Of a stretch of 64,000 nt of DNA, positions 25,746 to 38,387 are shown in pieces; the stretch's first letter is position 1; each line of letters begins with the position of its first letter. Location: positions 6,278,091 to 6,342,090 of the forward strand of contig NC_061064.1 of NCBI RefSeq assembly GCF_021917145.1, in the 5' to 3' direction. The position numbers were made by a program, and so were the translations under genes. The stretch is from Hypomesus transpacificus (Eukaryota > Chordata > Actinopteri > Osmeriformes > Osmeridae). The notes below the pieces were generated by a model, which saw only the letters and a program-made list of their open reading frames with translations, made no database searches and had not been told where the DNA came from.

Positions 25746-26183
25746 GATGAGAGAGAAAGAGAGACAGAGGGTGATGAGGGCGGGAGGGGGGTGTCAGAGA
25801 GAATGACGCAGCAAGCGCTCACCAGCCAGAAACACCAGCCGAACCCTCAGATCTGTCTTCAGACTGCGCCTCTGCCACCCACACACTTCTCCTCTCCCTT
25901 CCCTCCCTCCCCCCCCCCCCAGCCCTAGCCGCTGCCCCCTGGCCCCCAGGGTGCGCTGCTCTCAGGTATCGGGAACTGCCAGCTTCATTAACGCTCGCCG
26001 TTGTTATTTATTTATTATTTATTTCTTCTCTCCCCTCGCTGGGAGGATTTAAAATGAGCCGTCCTCCTGACCTTTTGGAGCTCCTGTTTTTTTTAAAGTG
26101 AGTTCATCTCCCGGCATCTCCCTCACCCCACCCCACCCTCGCCCCCCCTCCCCCATCCACTCCCCCCCCCCCCCTTCCACTCT

Positions 26184-26184
<1 letters not shown>

Positions 26185-26217
<33 letters not shown>
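26185..26217. repeat. 33-nt poly-C run
   Basis: A pure C run inside a wider C-rich block (26100-26217) in the fam222b intron; can form G-quadruplex or i-motif structures and its length is doubtful. Confidence 0.9.
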
Positions 26218-26218
<1 letters not shown>

Positions 26219-27177
26219 ACGGGGGACAGATGCTTTTAAGCCGCCACTCGGTGGCAGACGGCCGTGCCAAGGATGTTTGTGGGTAATTGCCTTTTTCTTT
26301 CTTTCTCCTCTTTTCCATTATCTTCTTCCGTACGCCCCGTTTTGTCCGCGCCGCTCTCCTCCGCCGCCGCGGCAACGGACGCCGGGCAAGCAGGGGGAAG
26401 GGCACGCGCTCTGGAGACTTTGTTTCCTCCCTGACTGTGCCTCCCCTCTCCGTGCTGATTAAGCAAAGCATCTGTGCCGTTTGGAATACAGTAGCAAGTG
26501 AAGCAGAGCGGAGGTCTAACGCTGTTGCTCTCTATCACGGCACGTTTAGCGCTCAAAGTGGCTGCCACTTAGACACAGGCGCTATGTTGAGTTTTTTTTG
26601 TTTTTTCCCCTCAGCAATTCCCTCCCATTGTTCTCAAGGCCACCGAAAGTAAAGGCAGGGTTTGTGCGTGGAGCGTGAGGCCCTGGTATCGATCTGGGAG
26701 TGTACTACCATGCATCTACTGCTCTCTCCAGTGTGTTCTCACTGAGTGAGCTGGTGTCATTCAGGTCCCCTGGCCAGGCCCTAGAGAGGCAGCACACAGG
26801 GAGTGAGGCCTCCCACGGTGGGTGTGGTGTGGGGTGAGGGAGGGTGGGGTGAGGGAGGGGTTGGGGGTGAGGGTGGAGGGAGGGTGATTTAAAAGTTGCC
26901 AGGCCCCCTCTGGCGAGGTCCGCAATTTTTTTAAATGTATTTCCTTTTTTCTTTTTTTTTTTTTACCTCGGCTGTTTGATGTTTAATTGAAGTTGTTAGT
27001 CGCATAAAATGTCACCTTACCTGGCGCTCCAGGTGAGAATTGGTTTGTAATTGAAAGGTGATGTCCCGCCCCTCTCTGAAGCCCTGAGGACAGGGAGAGA
27101 AGTGTTAGCCCCGTCTGGCCACCGCTCTGTATCTCTATGTAGCATGTGTGGCCCTGCGGTCATGGCTGACTTCTAAC

Positions 27178-27332
27178 CTCTCTCTCTCTCTTTCCTCCTC
27201 TCTCTTTTCTCTCATTCTCTCTCTTTCCTCCATCTCTCTCTCTCTCTTTCCTCTTCTCTTTTTTTTTCTTTCTTTCATTCTCTCTTTCCTCCATCACTCT
27301 CTCTTTCCTCCCTCTCTATTTTTTTCCTCTTT

Positions 27333-27374
<42 letters not shown>

Positions 27375-27386
27375 CCTCCCCCTCCT
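27178..27386 (+). repeat. Extended CT-rich tract ahead of a fam222b acceptor
   Basis: About 200 bp that are almost only C and T run up to the AG acceptor at 27393-27394. It acts as, or contains, the polypyrimidine tract for the first coding exon of fam222b, and is several times longer than normal. Confidence 0.85.
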
Positions 27387-27440
27387 TAATGCAGTGTGAG
27401 GAGGAGCGACTGTCCCATGTTACATTAGTGTCGGTGTGAA

Positions 27441-30400
27441 ATGCTGGCCTGTCTGCCGCGGCCAGGTGACCTCTCCCTCCAGCTTCTCCCCCACACGCAG
27501 ATGAACACTGGACTTCAGAAATGTAAGTGACACACACACACACACACAATCATCCAGCACACACACACACACCCTCATGCAACACACACACACACACACA
27601 CCAGGCTGCTAAAGTCCCTCTCAGCCCACATCAGATAAACAACCCCAGTCCCTTTTATGAGTAACAGCTCTGTGCTAGAAACCAGAAGAGAGTCGGATGC
27701 AAGGGAATGTTCTGCTGGGACACAACAGCTCCCTCTCAGCTGAAAGGGAACCAGGGTACAGTGGAGGATGGGAACCAATCAGCTCCCTGTCCCATAGATC
27801 CCTCTCAAAGGAAAAGAGGAGGAGAGACTGCACTAATAATTCGCTGGGGAACGTCCTCCGCCCCCACCCTCCTCCCCGACTGCCTTCCCCCCTTTCCCCC
27901 CTCCCCCTTCAAACACTTGTCTCCCACGGGGGGGGGGCGCGTCTTCGGCGATAACGAGGAGCCAATCCCGCCGGGACGGCAGAACGCCACGGGAAACCAG
28001 GCTGACAGACGCCCCCAAACCCAGCAAGGACAGGGGGTGGGGCTTGGGGAGCGGGCTTAGCGGCCGTCCACTCTCACCTGCACCTCCCACGTGACCCCAC
28101 CCCCCGTTCCCCCCGTGGATGCCTGACAGGTGACACGGCTCTCACACCTTTCAGAGCGCGGCGCCCCAGGCTCTGTTCCTAAATCCTATTTTATTGTCGA
28201 GGCTGAGAGGGAGCTTCTCGCCGTGGGGGGGAGGGGCTTATTAGAACAACCGTTGTCAAATGTTCCTCCGCGAAGGGCTCACTGTCATCACGGGCAGGAG
28301 CACGGCACTCGCTGATTGGTCAGTGGATCGGGAGAGCGCGAGGCGCAGTTATGGGCTTCTCATGAATCATACATGCGTGTCCCCATCTGGTTGGGCCCAG
28401 AAGGAGCCGTCAAAGTCCTCTCTCTGGTTGATTCTGCTCCTCCTAGGTGACGCTCATGTGCGCGCGTGTTGTTTATCCAGAGCCAAGGCCCAGCCCTGGT
28501 CCAGCTGTTATCCCCCACCCCCACCTTCCGTGAGGGCCAGATGGGTTCTAGAGAAGGTGCTTCGACACTGGAGGAATCTCAGCTCCGCTTTTGATTACAA
28601 GACCGTCTGCCTTTTCCCATTTTTTGTTTTGTACTTTCTTTCCTCCTGGCGCTCTCTGTCTCTCGCTCGCTCTCTCCCTCTCTCTCTCTCCCTCTGTCTC
28701 TCACTCGCTCTCTCTCTCTCTCTCCGTCTCTCGCTCGCTCTCTCCCTCTCTCTCTCTCCCTCTCGCTCTCTGTCGGCGTGGCTCATCAAGACCGTCATTT
28801 CAGAATCACTGTAATCAGCGTGGCCCTGGGAGTACGGCAGGCGCGGGGGAGCCTGCTAAGTGCCAGCCGCCGCGGCCATGTCGCAGGCCGGTGACCGGGG
28901 CCGGCGGCTCCTCCGGGTCCCCTCCCCCTCCGGCACACGTCACAGCGGGGGGGGGGGGAGGGGGGGCTGTGGACCTGTGACAGGCTGTCCGGTCAGATGG
29001 CGTGTTATCGGTTTAGTGTGATTGAGCAGGCTGCTCGTCGCTCCACAGGGTGTTGTCGTCCCCCCCCCCCCCCCCCCCCCAGAGTTTATGCTTGTCCTTT
29101 TTTTTTTTCTTCCACTCGGCTGTTTTCCTTCTTCTTCTTTTTCGCTTCTCTCTCTTTTCTGCTCCGTTTCATCCTCTCAGTATTGATAAGGGAGGATGCT
29201 GAAACACCCAGGGCCACGGTGTAATCACATCATGGGGTTGATTGCTTCGTCAAACGGCCCTCCTGGGCCGGGTGGGGTGGTAAAAAAAAAAAAAGAAGCA
29301 AAAAACAACTGAAACGACAGAAAAACATTGAGTCCTCTTGTCTCCTACCCTGGTTCCTGCCAGGAGGCCCCTGCGGAGCATCTCCCAAGACATGTGCTGT
29401 GTGTGTGTGTGTGTGTGTGTAGGCTCCGGGCCGCGTGTCCCACAAGGCTTCTCGCGCTCAGCTGGAGCCCTGTCTGCCGGGGCTGGGATTGGACCGGCGA
29501 GGCCCCCCTCTCTGGTGACGTCCGCTCGTCTGTCTCCCGGCTGTCCGTACGCGCCGAGCACTCGGCGGTCCCAGGGGGGCTCCATCTCTCGCTAGGCCTC
29601 AGAGCTCATTTGACAGCTTGACTCTGGAAAAGAAGTGGTTATCTTATAAGGTGGGGGGAAGAAATTGGTGTTCGACACTAGCAGTCACATGAAATACTAA
29701 TTCCGCCGGATGACTTATTCCCGCGGAGACTGGTTAGAGGGTGGATGGCGTCGCGAGCCGTCAATTTGTATTCCCGTGCACCTCGCTAACGCCACTAGCG
29801 TCATGTGCTGCCCTGTGCGTTGTCAGGCTCGGTCTCACTTGCTCTGCAGTTTTTCTTTCTCCTCATTGCAGCCGTATTGCCTCTTTCGCTGCCGAATGTG
29901 CGCGTAAAAAAAAAAGTGCATGCGCTCGGTCAGGTCGACGAGCTTGCGGAGGCCCCTTGGGTGCTTCCTGACTTCTCACCGGAGAGAGATGTTTTTAACA
30001 GGCCTCGCCTGCGTTGTGTACGGGTTGTTAAAGGAGCAGGTCAGATGCTCAAGCAAACAAGAAGAGGAGCATCGATACTTGGACTGTGTCCTCCAAACTC
30101 TGCCGCTGTCGGTCCTTCCGGGTCAGAAAGCCCTCAAAGGAAAAGGAGACCACACAGAGACGTGTGGTAAATGGTCAGGAACTTCATCAACTGTCGCTAG
30201 CTGGGGAAGAATACAGAAAGGGCTAACAGCACAGGGACGCCAGTCATCTGGGAAACGTAGCTAACCTACATTTTTCTTTGCCGGCTTCATAAGCCTCCAC
30301 GATTGTTGAGAGAGAGGGGGAGAGGACTTAATTGTCATTGCTGTATGACACTGAAGTCTCTGATCCAATTTCCTGCTCTTGTGTGAAAAGTGTCATTAAC

Positions 30401-31527
30401 AGCAGCGTGAGCTCCTGCCCCCTACTGTTTGAATCTCGTTTGGCTCCAAACTGTGGTTGGAATATAATAAGGACTCATTAGCGCCCGCCTGAACTTTTGT
30501 CGTCGTGCTGGAGCACTGGGCCTCTCTCTCACGACTCGCGGCTGGGTCATTAAAGCAAGGGCCGTCCTGGTCCGACCCTGCCCTGGTGATCTGTTCATCT
30601 GGAGCACCAGCTCCTCCCAGACCTCCCCGGTGAAGCCCTCTCAGCCTCCTCCCCTCATCCTCAGGGCTCCCCGTCCAGGGCCCTGGACCCACCAGGCCAC
30701 CGTTGAGATCCAAGATGGAGGACGTCGGGCACCGTGTGCATGAGTCCTGTCTGGACTGGTTGGTGAAGCTGTCGCTGAAGAACACACCTTGCCGCCGCGA
30801 AGCATTTGATTCGCCGCGCCGCCTCAGGCATTGTTGTTTGTCCTTTGCATATTTCGGCTGCAGCTGGTCATTTATGGATTGCCAGATCCGTGCAACAATA
30901 ATGTTGTGTACACACATTCCCCTTAGTTTAAAGTCAACTTCAACAAAGTCCTTATTTTGGCAGTCTGAACTCTTAGTTTTATGTCTGTTTAGTGGGAATT
31001 TGCCTTGGAAGGCTGGCTGCCGACGGCAGGATTAACTTAACAAAACGTAACATTCTCTCCGTTGATTGGAATATCTTGTAATTAGGATTGACCTTGTCTT
31101 GCTACACCCTCTTACCGGTGTACTGTGAAAAAGCCTTGGGCAACGACAAGGAAGGCTGCATGCCCACCCCAGTGTCCTCTAAACCAACACATACAGTACA
31201 CACACACACACACTCGGGAGCGAAGGTAATGAAAGTGTGGCGTTTTATTTGGTCGGCTTCCCTGTGATTGGAGGAGAGACAGGCGAGTGACGGAGGTCAT
31301 TAGTCTTGGCTGTCACGGGAGTAGCCGAGGTGACGTCCTCCGCAGGGCTGCCGTCCGTCTGTCTGTCCGTCTACCCGTGTTCTGCCCAGCCAGCCGCTCA
31401 GCCGGGGAGAGGACAGGAGCGGTCAGTGATGGAGCGTGTCAAGCTCAAACTCCCTGGTCCAGACCCCTGCATTAATGAGGCTGCCATCAGCAGAGTGGAG
31501 CCGTTAAGACAGGACAGCCGCCCCCGC

Positions 31528-31558
<31 letters not shown>

Positions 31559-32402
31559 CCCCCACACACCCCCCAGCCCCCTCATTGCCACCTCTTGTTT
31601 CCTGCCCACAAGTGAGACAGCGGATTAATCAGCCACTTGGCGTGACTCCTGGTGCCACCGTGTCAAGTCCTCCCAGCCCAAACCTGGCCCCAGCCTCATC
31701 CCCAGCCTCATCCCCAGCCTCAATCCCAGCCTCATCCCCACCCTTAGCCCCAGCCTCAGCCCCAGCCACAGCCCCAGCCTCATCCCCACCCTTAGCCCCA
31801 GCCACAGCCCCAGCCTCATCCCCACCCTTAGCCCCAGCCTCAATCCCAGCCACAGCCCCAGCCTCATCCCCACCCTTAGCCCCAGACTCAATCCCAGCCA
31901 CAGCCCCAGCCTCATCCCCACCCTTAGCCCCAGCCACAGCCCCAGCCCCAGCCTCATCCCCAGCCTCATCCCCAGCCTTAGCCTCAGCCACAGCCCCAGC
32001 CTCAACCAACAGCCAGTCTGTCTGCTGAATGAAGAGAGACTTGCAGGACAAAACGGGTTCACAGCCACCGCCACCAACCCATTTTACAAATGTTTAACAA
32101 GTCTAGAAAGACCCGGCTTGACATTTCAGGTTCTCACCTAATAAAGGACACCGACGGCAACAGTCCCTCGGCGTCCCCAAATCAAATAAAGATTTTTATG
32201 AAAACACGAGGTTGTCGTTTTTTCTTTATTGGATGCAGGAAAGCAAACAGATGGAAGGACATGCTAACTTCACTTCATATCCCAACGACAGGGTTGGATC
32301 CTGTCTGGTGGCTGTCTGTGGCTTCAGTCTGGGTGTGTATGTAGGTCAGGCAGACTGGTGGCCGGGGGTGGGGGGGGCACCCGGGGCCCCTGGGCCCTGC
32401 CT

Positions 32403-32436
<34 letters not shown>

Positions 32437-35140
32437 GCCTGCTGGGCATTGCGCGTCTCAACCCAGATGACGGATGCCGAACACGGAAACACTATGGTAC
32501 CAACAGTGGATGTATGTGTCTCAAACACACGCGCACACACACAAGGTATAACCACACCTGGGAGTGGGTACGTCACACACAACACACTCTTTTTTTTCTT
32601 CAAAAGGCTGGCGCACGTTCTCTCTCACACACACAGAGACATTGTCACCCAGGCGGTGTGTTAAATATAGCCAAGGTGTTTAACAGCTGTGGCAGATATG
32701 TGTCTCCATCAAGGGGCTGAAGGCCGGGCCGGGCCGCAGATCAGGGGGGAGGCTGTGCCGTGAGATTACGCCTGTCACGGAGCTCTGCTCTCTCAACTCC
32801 CACACCGAGCAGAGAAACTTGCCTGTTTGCCCACCACCACCTCCCCTCTATTCCTCCCCCCCCCTTCCCTCCCCTCCTCCTTCCTCTTTGTCCGGCCTGT
32901 GAGGTGGCAGCGTTCGACACGGCCCAGCTCCCGTGTCTGAGCCGCGCGTTGCCCTCGTCCGCCTCTCATCCCCCCTCCCGCGACAGCGACTCCCGCTGTT
33001 TGTCTTGTTTTTCGGGGGCCCCTCCCCCCGAGCCTCTGGCTCAGCCATCGGGAACGCGGACCGGAATGCGGCGCGGCGCTCCCGGCAGGGAGAAAAAGGC
33101 GCCTCCGTCCTCTTGGAGGCGTGAGCGCGGGCTGGGCTCATCTCCCGCGTGGGCGAAGCGCTGAGGGAGGGGAGGTGTGAGAGTCAGGTTCCCGTCAAAC
33201 GAGGTTCAATTACCAATACATCTGCTCTTTTTACAGGGAGGGGGGTGGGGTTGAGGGAAGAAAGCGGAAGCATTTCTTTGGGAGTATTTGACCTGCGTTA
33301 ACGCGTTTTCTCTTTCGTTTTGCTTTTCTCTTTCTCATGGTCTCATCTCTCCCTCCTGTCCTCCCCCTCTTCCCTGCCCCCCCCCCCCCCCCCACCCCTC
33401 TATCCTTCGCTTGCATCTATCTGTCCGTCTGTCTCCCCAGGGGACACTACACAGAGGATGAGATCCGCTCAGTATCCGACCCCTGCAGAATTGGATGCCT
33501 ATGCTAAGAAGGTCGCCAACAACCCCCTGACCATCAAGATCTTCCCCAACAGCGTCAAGGTCCCCCAGAGGAACCACGTGCGGCGCACGGTCAACGGGCT
33601 GGATACCTCAGGCCAGCGCTACAGCCCCTACCCCCCCTCTCAGGCCAGCGTCAAGGCCGGCCTCCTGGCCGTCATCAAGGCGCCCCTCGTCAAGGGCATC
33701 CTCAAGGACTTTGACGGCAGCCGGGTCCGCCTGCACTCCGAGGTGATCATGAACCCCCCCGCGGGGCCCTACGCAGCCTCCTCGGCCAGCACTTTAACTC
33801 TCCACCACCCGCCGGGTGGGCCCCGGCCCCCGCAGAGCCTGCCCCCCCACCCCCAGACTCTACAAACTCTGCAGGGCCAAGCGCAAGGCCAGGGCCTCAG
33901 ACACCCACCCCCTTTATCCCAGCACCCCCGACCCCAGACTATGTCCTCCCACGCCCCTGCACTGGCCCACCCCCAGCCCCCCGCCCTCCAGCTCCAGCAG
34001 CAGCACCATCCGCAGCCCCCTCCAGGCCTGCAGGGGGGCAGAAAGCTGCCGGATGGCGACGCGCCCCCCAACGTGACCGTCTCTACCTCAACCATTCCTC
34101 TCTCCATGGCGGCCGGCCTGCACCAGGGCCGGCAGGCCGACCTGAGCACCATCGTGCACCAGATCAACCAGTTCTGCCAGGCGCGGGCCCAGGGGGCCAG
34201 TGCCACATCCATGTGCGAGGGGCAGATCGCCAACCCCAGCCCCATCAGCCGAAACCTGCTCATCAACGCCAGCTCCAGGGTGTCCATGCACAGCAGTGGC
34301 CCCAACGGTCCCGGCCTGCCGCCCCACAACTGCGTCATGGGCCCCGCAGACAACGCCGCAGCCCCTGTGGGCCACCCCCCACCCAACATGGCCGCCATGA
34401 ACCGCATGCCTGTCTATCACAATGATATCAAGCAGCAGCAGCAGCAGCACCACCAACAGCAGTTACAACAACATCATCATCTTCAACAGCAGCAGCAGCA
34501 GCATCATCAACAACAACATCAACAACACCAACACAACCACCAACAGCAGCAACAAATGCGCTCTTGGAATCAGCACCAGCTGGCTCAGCTCCAACACATG
34601 CAGGACGGCGGGGGGCACCCCTGCAAGCATCCCCCGAGGGACCCCGGCTTCCCCTGCAAGGGCCTGGGCTACCCTCCGGAGCTGTGCGTGGGCCAGCCTT
34701 ACGCCCTGAAGCCCCCACTGGAGAAGCCCACCCCCTCGCCCCCCGTCAACAACAACGGCATGCCCATGGCCCACTACACCAACGGCCACTACTTTCAGCC
34801 CCACGTCTGGAACAGCAGCATCCTGCCCACGCCCAACAGCGACAGCTCCGGGTCCCAGGACCTGGCCATGCCATTCCACGGGGGCAACCCGGGGGGGGCC
34901 GCCACCCTAGACTGTGCCCCCCCCGGGGGGGGAGGCCATTACAGGCCAGGGACGGGCTCCTCCGGACAGACTACTCTGATGCAAACGGCAGATTATTTGG
35001 GCGGGGACTTCCAGACGCCCTGCTTCCGAGATCAGAATCTGGGGCTGATGGGCAAGATGCACAGGCCTCCCATGAACCGGGTGGGCCCGGAGGCCGGAGA
35101 CGGTCGACCTTCTCACGTCCAGCACCCAGGGTACAGATAA
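27441..35140 (+). CDS. fam222b: FAM222B family protein (human C17orf63 orthologue)
   Basis: Two coding exons: 27441-27522 (within exon 27395-27522, donor AAAT|GTAAGT) and 33441-35140 (acceptor CCCCAG). The phases join to give Trp28, for 593 aa (human about 562). The family is nuclear by prediction and poorly understood; I infer no specific function. Conserved landmarks are the MLACLP start, MNTGLQKWDTTQRMRSAQYP, the KKVANNPLTIKIFPNSVKVP block (about 50-70), VSTSTIPLSMAA, QIANPSPISR and the final HVQHPGYR. Between NDIK and SWNQHQL lies a 41-residue Gln/His/Asn tract (residues 359-399) that I do not recall in human FAM222B. An upstream frame reads into exon 2 from the intron but lacks the conserved N-terminus. 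trpv1 is tail-to-tail downstream. Confidence 0.93.
31688..32006. repeat. CCCCAGCCTCATC-type minisatellite
   Basis: About 320 bp built from short variants of CCCAGCCTCATC, CCCTTAGC and CCCAGCCACAGC, all in multiples of 6. It leaves long frames open on both strands (Pro/Ala/Ser repeats on plus, Gly/Ala/Glu on minus). Neither has splice signals or a recognisable family, so I treat it as non-coding. Confidence 0.85.
32403..32435. repeat. 33-nt poly-G run
   Basis: A pure G run in the fam222b intron, about 1 kb before the main coding exon; a potential G-quadruplex and an assembly risk. Confidence 0.9.
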
Positions 35141-37345
35141 GCTAGGGCCTTGTCTACACAGCAGTTATCAAAACAACCTTCTTTCAGTCCTAAGAGGTAA
35201 AAACATGAAATGAATAAATTCAGTAAATGGCCGCCAACGTTTGAAAGAGGACAAATGAATATATTTAATAAAGAGCAGTGTTTTTTTTTTTTTTTTTTTT
35301 TTGTCAATTTTTTTTTTTTTTTGTCAATCTTGCAAGTGATCAATTGATTTTGTAAACGAGTGCTTTTACCAGGCACTTTAGGGAACTTTTTTTATGTATG
35401 TGATTGTCGTCATTCCCAGACCTCTTTCCCAATCCCACCTGTCTATCAGTGTGCCTGGATCTGAAGGATCCTGAGTTATTTTGGACTTCAGACCTGTCCT
35501 TAAAGTTTTCTTTTTACACATGAAAGATGTCTCCTGCAGACGATGAAGGAAATCTGACTCCTCACAGAACTTCTTTTGAGGATCTTGATGTTCTTACAGA
35601 TTCACGTCGGGATTCCTCTGCTCAGACTAGCGACTTTTGTCGGACAAGCGACTAATTCCTTCTTTGTGTTTACATGTGAAACTCATAGTGATGCCGAGTT
35701 TAAATACAAGAATATAATACACTTTCCCCTTGATGTCGCAGCTGACGAAAGGTAATTATTTCTTCAGTGCAAACCTGTCACTGGACGCTACAAAGTACTT
35801 ATGGGCAGGCTTGCTGTATGCACATGTAGAAAGAAGCTGTTTTTCTTTTCGAAATGTAATTATTTATTTGTGAAATAGGACTGTTTCTGAATCAGGTCAC
35901 TGTTACAGATTGATTCCTCGCTGTCTCTGAAGTGTCTAATCAGGTTGTTTGTACAGAGTCGAGACATCTAGATCCTGCAGGAACCTGAAGGGCAGACTGG
36001 GCCGGACGCTCTCTTGCTCACAATGCTGCAATGAATTCAGGTGACTGTTACAAACCCATGTCTTTTTCACCAATGCCAATGAGTTTGGCAGCATGATTGT
36101 GAAATCCTTTTTTTTTTTTCTCTCTCTCTTTCCAGTGTGTGGGGGACGGTGGTACAAAGACATTAAATGGGTTCAATCTGAAGCCTTAGATGGCCAAAGT
36201 CAAATATTTGAGGACAAACTGATTTTTAAAGATGTGCCATTTTATGCTGGTTTAATTTTCCTTTTTTTCTTCTGAACCCGAAAACTATTACTTGAATTGT
36301 TGAAATGAGATGTTGAGTTTTGCAGGTGTTTGTTGAAGAGGGGGAGGGGGGGGGGGGGGGTGTGGACTAGTTCACAGGACTAAACTTGCTACTGCAGTGG
36401 AAAAGGAGTTGTTACTAATGTCATTTAGAAACTAACTATGAACCAAATCAGAGTTTGTTGAAATCATTGAGGTAGCTCAAGTTAGGTGTAGTTGCTACTG
36501 ATTCTGATTTGAAGTGTGCTTGAAAAGACCAAATTGATCACTTGCAAGATCACTTGGAGGTATACAAAAGGATGTTTAAGTTAAAGTGAAACAGCAAATG
36601 CATTGTTTATTTTATTGTACACTGGCTTACCTACTATACTACTGTAACTTTAAAGTGTAATGATTGTGAATGAATGTTGCCTGCTGATGTGGGTTAACGT
36701 GCGTGTGTGCGTGAGTATCAGAATATATGTGTGTGTGTTAGCAGATGTATGCGTGGGGGAACACACTGAAACCCACACCCTGTTTGCCCCCTTCCCTGAC
36801 AGCCCTTAAAAAGCCTTAAGTATTCGGTCCTGGGACTTTCCTTTTGAAAACAAGCATGGTTATAATGAACCCAAAATGATGATAATGAGAGTGAGTATTG
36901 CAAGAATACAGAGGAAAAGCAATTTCTCTTTTTGTTATAATTGACTTTATTTTAATGAAGTTTTGTTTGATAGAAGAAAAAGAAAAAAGCAATTCCTTAG
37001 TGATACTTTATTATGAAAACAGGAAATGGAGTAATATTTTGTAATTCTATTTTAAAGCTTTGTCTAGTTACTGGGCTGTAACAACACTTTTTTTCCTTCA
37101 GAGTTTCAAAGCTTCAGTTTGCATTGTGACTATTTATAATACTTGATTTGCTTGTTATTTAAATCTTTTGTTCTTTTTTTTCCCTCTTTATTTCTTGTAC
37201 TATTGCTGTGAAATGGAAGAAGGTCCACCAGCCTTTCTTTGGCGTGACACTCTGTGGCTTTTTGACAGATGAGGCGAGAGTGTGAGAGTTGTGCTACTCT
37301 TTTTGTAATATTGTAATAATAAAATAAAGTTCTAATTTATGCTTT
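35141..37345 (+). other. fam222b: fam222b 3' untranslated region
   Basis: About 2.2 kb of AT-rich sequence without coding potential. It includes A/T runs at 35281-35323 and AATAAA hexamers at about 35267 and at 37323-37328. The later one is followed by a GT-rich stretch, so it is the likely main cleavage site. Confidence 0.6.
37323..37328 (+). terminator. fam222b: Probable fam222b poly(A) signal
   Basis: AATAAA followed within 30-50 nt by a GT-rich downstream element (TTCTGTTGTTTGTCGCTG), the usual cleavage arrangement. Confidence 0.65.
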
Positions 37346-38387
37346 GCTAGGAGTTCTGTTGTTTGTCGCTGCCTGTCTTTTAACTCCTTTTCCATACCTT
37401 TGAACTTACTACCTTCCTGCAAACAAATGGCTATCAAATAAGGTACTACTGTAACCTCACATTTGTATTCAAGCTGTTATATCTGCATGACTAGCAGTTG
37501 TGCGAGATTAATACCGCACAATCCTCCCCAGAACCGCGTCCTTTGAGTTTCAACTGGAGTACCTCTGATTTGAACAGCGACGTAGGAAATAATCAGTTAT
37601 CGTTTCATTCGATGCTTTCATCCTGCAATTTCAAACCAGCCAATGTGAGACGCATGCAGGAGTGTAGACAAGGTAAGCTGTGAAGTCTGCAGGACAGGCT
37701 GGCTGCAGTGGGCTTTGGGCCGTCTAGCAGTGATGGAAATGAGTGTTCTATAAAGGGCTCGCAGTAGGAGGGACTGTCTGGGTATAGCGTCGCTCCGTCA
37801 AGAATTTTGAGCAATGCAGGGTGCAGTCATAACAGCAGCTGGATTGAATAGTCTCTGATGACAGGGGAACTGAAGACATTTGGGGGAGTAAACCTGCCCA
37901 GTTTCAGACTGATAGGAAGTCCAATCACTTGTTTCTGGGAAACAAGAAGCGGTAATGAAGGACTTGGCAGTCGGTAATTCCATGCAAAGTCACACATTGT
38001 TATACATTCGTCCTATTATTCTGAATACATAATCATAACCTTTGCAAATAATTGTAGGGTTTTCGTAAAAATTCAACAACAACTACTGTATTTGGGTGTC
38101 ACGGAAACTTGGTTTTGATGGTCACGTGATATTTTCCTGAGTTATTAGAGTCATTTTATCAGTACATGACAGCTTTCACAATTAGCAAGTATGAGGTGGT
38201 AACAGCTTTTTTGTGAGGTGACACACGCATAGTCTGGTATACCAAGCTAACATTCTGTTCGATTCATGGACCAGTGAGGCGTAGTGAAACAAAATGAATC
38301 CAGCTGGTAGCCCGGTCTGCCAGTCTATTGGGAGCAAAAAAACAACGAGGAGAGAATAATGCAGGGTATCAGGGCTTATGTGTCTAC
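37346..38387. other. Convergent intergenic region and trpv1 3'UTR
   Basis: About 1 kb between the fam222b poly(A) signal and the trpv1 stop codon. No gene and no clear minus-strand AATAAA close to the trpv1 stop were seen. Confidence 0.5.

Larger units (their letters stand above)
12698..27394 (+). other. fam222b: fam222b first intron, about 14.7 kb
   Basis: No coding exon was recognised. The first 4 kb are AT-rich; from about 17 kb the DNA is GC-rich with many poly-G, poly-C and CT tracts. It contains two SINEs (17711-17886, 22533-22730), a perfect hairpin (21066-21101), a CAA repeat (about 16843-16866), a 100-N gap and long CT/GA/GT microsatellites. The stretch 14880-15080 is repeat-free and AT-rich and could be a conserved element (low confidence). 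Confidence 0.6.
27523..33440 (+). other. fam222b: fam222b second intron, 5.9 kb
   Basis: No coding exon was recognised. It is GC-rich, with CT microsatellites (28647-28770), a 21-nt poly-C run (29060-29080), a minisatellite (31688-32006) and a 33-nt poly-G run (32403-32435). The GC-rich, CpG-containing stretch 32890-33180 could be an internal CpG island or alternative promoter, but no clear first exon follows. Confidence 0.55.

Noticed and set aside
31306-32028. 240-residue Pro/Ala/Ser-repeat reading frame
   Set aside because: It is produced by a minisatellite in multiples of 6 bp, which also opens frames on the other strand. No homologue, splice signals or start context.
33769-34879. Long minus-strand frames opposite fam222b
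   Set aside because: Shadow frames of the GC-rich, codon-biased fam222b exon.
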